Assembly (NCBI GenBank): GCA_937902305.1
Contig: CALDHV010000117.1
Location: forward strand, 1-21,218
Length of the DNA: 21,218 nucleotides
Source: an uncultured Clostridia bacterium
Lineage (GTDB): Bacteria; Bacillota; Clostridia; Oscillospirales; Acutalibacteraceae
Direction of reading: 5' to 3'
Below, one piece after another: positions 20,844-21,218 of this stretch. The stretch's first letter is position 1, and each line of letters starts with the position of its first letter. The position numbers were made by a program, and so were the translations under genes. A model generated the notes under the pieces. That model had not been told where the DNA came from and did no database searches. It was given only the letters and a program-made list of their open reading frames with translations.

Positions 20844-21218
20844 ATGAAGAAACTGTTTCAAAAAAAGCAATGGCTGATGCTGTCTCTGCTGGTTGCATTG
20901 GGGGCGGCGGTATATCTCAACTATTATTTCACAAAGGCTCCGGCGGTGGAGATCGGCGCGGGCGCGACCGCGGCAAGGCTTGCCGCGGAAGGAAAAACAG
21001 TCTGCTTCCTCATCTGCATTGACGGCCGCTACGGCGACGGCGCAGCCCCTTGCTCGGGGGATGAGCTTGTCGCCCTCCGTGAGAGTGAGGCCAAAGCGTC
21101 CGCCGAAAAGCTGGGCGTATCCGATGTGCGCTTTCTGCGCTTCTGCGACGTCGGCTTCTTTTCCGCCGCAGTCGGCACCGGCTGTGCCTTTGCCGGATGC
21201 AGTTCCAGTTTTTCGATA
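20844..21218 (+). CDS. spoIIIAH: SpoIIIAH N-terminus running in frame into PIG-L-like sequence (partial, chimeric)
   Basis: Position, ribosome site and the first ~34 residues (M-K-K-L-F-Q-K-K-Q-W, a membrane helix, then Y-L-N-Y-Y-F-T-K-A-P-A) identify SpoIIIAH, the mother-cell channel protein that binds forespore SpoIIQ. From V-E-I-G-A-G (codons from 20946) the frame becomes PIG-L/LmbE N-acetylglucosaminyl deacetylase-like: G-A-T-A-A-R-L-A-A-E-G-K-T-V, I-D-G-R-Y-G-D, A-L-R-E-S-E-A-K-A-S-A-E-K-L-G-V and F-L-R-F-C-D. The PIG-L zinc motif H-P-D-D, which should directly precede V-E-I-G-A-G, is missing, and so is the SpoIIIAH ring domain. The frame stays open to the window end (125 codons). The last ~20 codons match neither family clearly. 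I judge this an assembly junction, not a fusion protein. Confidence 0.8.
   Translation, partial: MKKLFQKKQWLMLSLLVALGAAVYLNYYFTKAPAVEIGAGATAARLAAEGKTVCFLICIDGRYGDGAAPCSGDELVALRESEAKASAEKLGVSDVRFLRFCDVGFFSAAVGTGCAFAGCSSSFSI

Noticed and set aside
20844..21218. A novel SpoIIIAH-PIG-L deacetylase fusion linking sporulation and sugar deacetylation
   Set aside because: The PIG-L zinc motif H-P-D-D and the SpoIIIAH ring domain are both missing, and the join is at a shared word.
1..21218. tRNA, rRNA, CRISPR arrays, insertion sequences or phage genes
   Set aside because: No cloverleaf-like intergenic sequence, no regularly spaced repeats, and no transposase, integrase or phage motifs were seen on either strand.

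Overview
The window is a moderately GC-rich stretch that reads almost throughout as an endospore-forming member of the Clostridia, most like the Oscillospirales/Ruminococcaceae group. The indicators are an IspH reductase fused to ribosomal protein S1, a near-complete spoIIIA sporulation operon, MtaB, TmcAL (YlbM), a membrane-anchored MurF-type ligase and a short (type 3, eukaryote/archaeon-like) prolyl-tRNA synthetase. There are no tRNA or rRNA genes, insertion sequences, phage genes or CRISPR arrays.

Layout. (1) 3-2150 (+): one open frame that starts as a Bacteroidales-type DUF2723 membrane protein and switches near 294-311 into a Clostridia IspH-S1 protein. It ends at a strong bidirectional hairpin terminator (2161-2196). 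(2) 2204-12672 (-): ten tightly packed genes read from a sigma-A type promoter at 12728-12756: proS, cytosolic cyclophilin, a CxxCxxCC metal-cluster protein, cyclophilin lipoprotein, alpha/beta hydrolase, membrane MurF-like ligase, ddl, mtaB, an LCP-like membrane protein and a secreted transglutaminase-like protein. The run joins translation, protein folding and cell-wall functions. (3) 12673-13076: an AT-rich non-coding gap. (4) 13077-13346 (+): a small conserved-looking membrane protein, ending in a hairpin terminator shared with the converging strand. (5) 13387-16600 (-): tmcAL, then rhaA with its own promoter, then an unknown membrane protein. (6) 16720-21218 (+): spoIIIAA-AB-AC-AD-AE-AF-AG and the first codons of spoIIIAH, which build the mother-cell channel around the forespore.

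Most notable observation: both ends look chimeric. On the left a Bacteroidales DUF2723 sequence runs in frame into IspH exactly at a shared V-I-R-S-H word. On the right SpoIIIAH runs in frame into a PIG-L/LmbE deacetylase-like sequence exactly at a V-E-I-G-A-G word typical of PIG-L proteins. In both cases catalytic or metal-binding residues of the second partner are missing. The simplest explanation is metagenome mis-assembly through short repeated words, not new fusion proteins. Between the two joins (about 310-20945) the sequence looks coherent.

Genuine points of biological interest inside the coherent part are an LCP-family protein that appears to have lost its catalytic arginines, a Mur ligase whose substrate-binding N-terminal domain is replaced by membrane helices, a possible internal translation start separating S1 from IspH, and a 182-base out-of-frame overlap of spoIIIAA with spoIIIAB. 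I found no clear previously undescribed multi-gene system.
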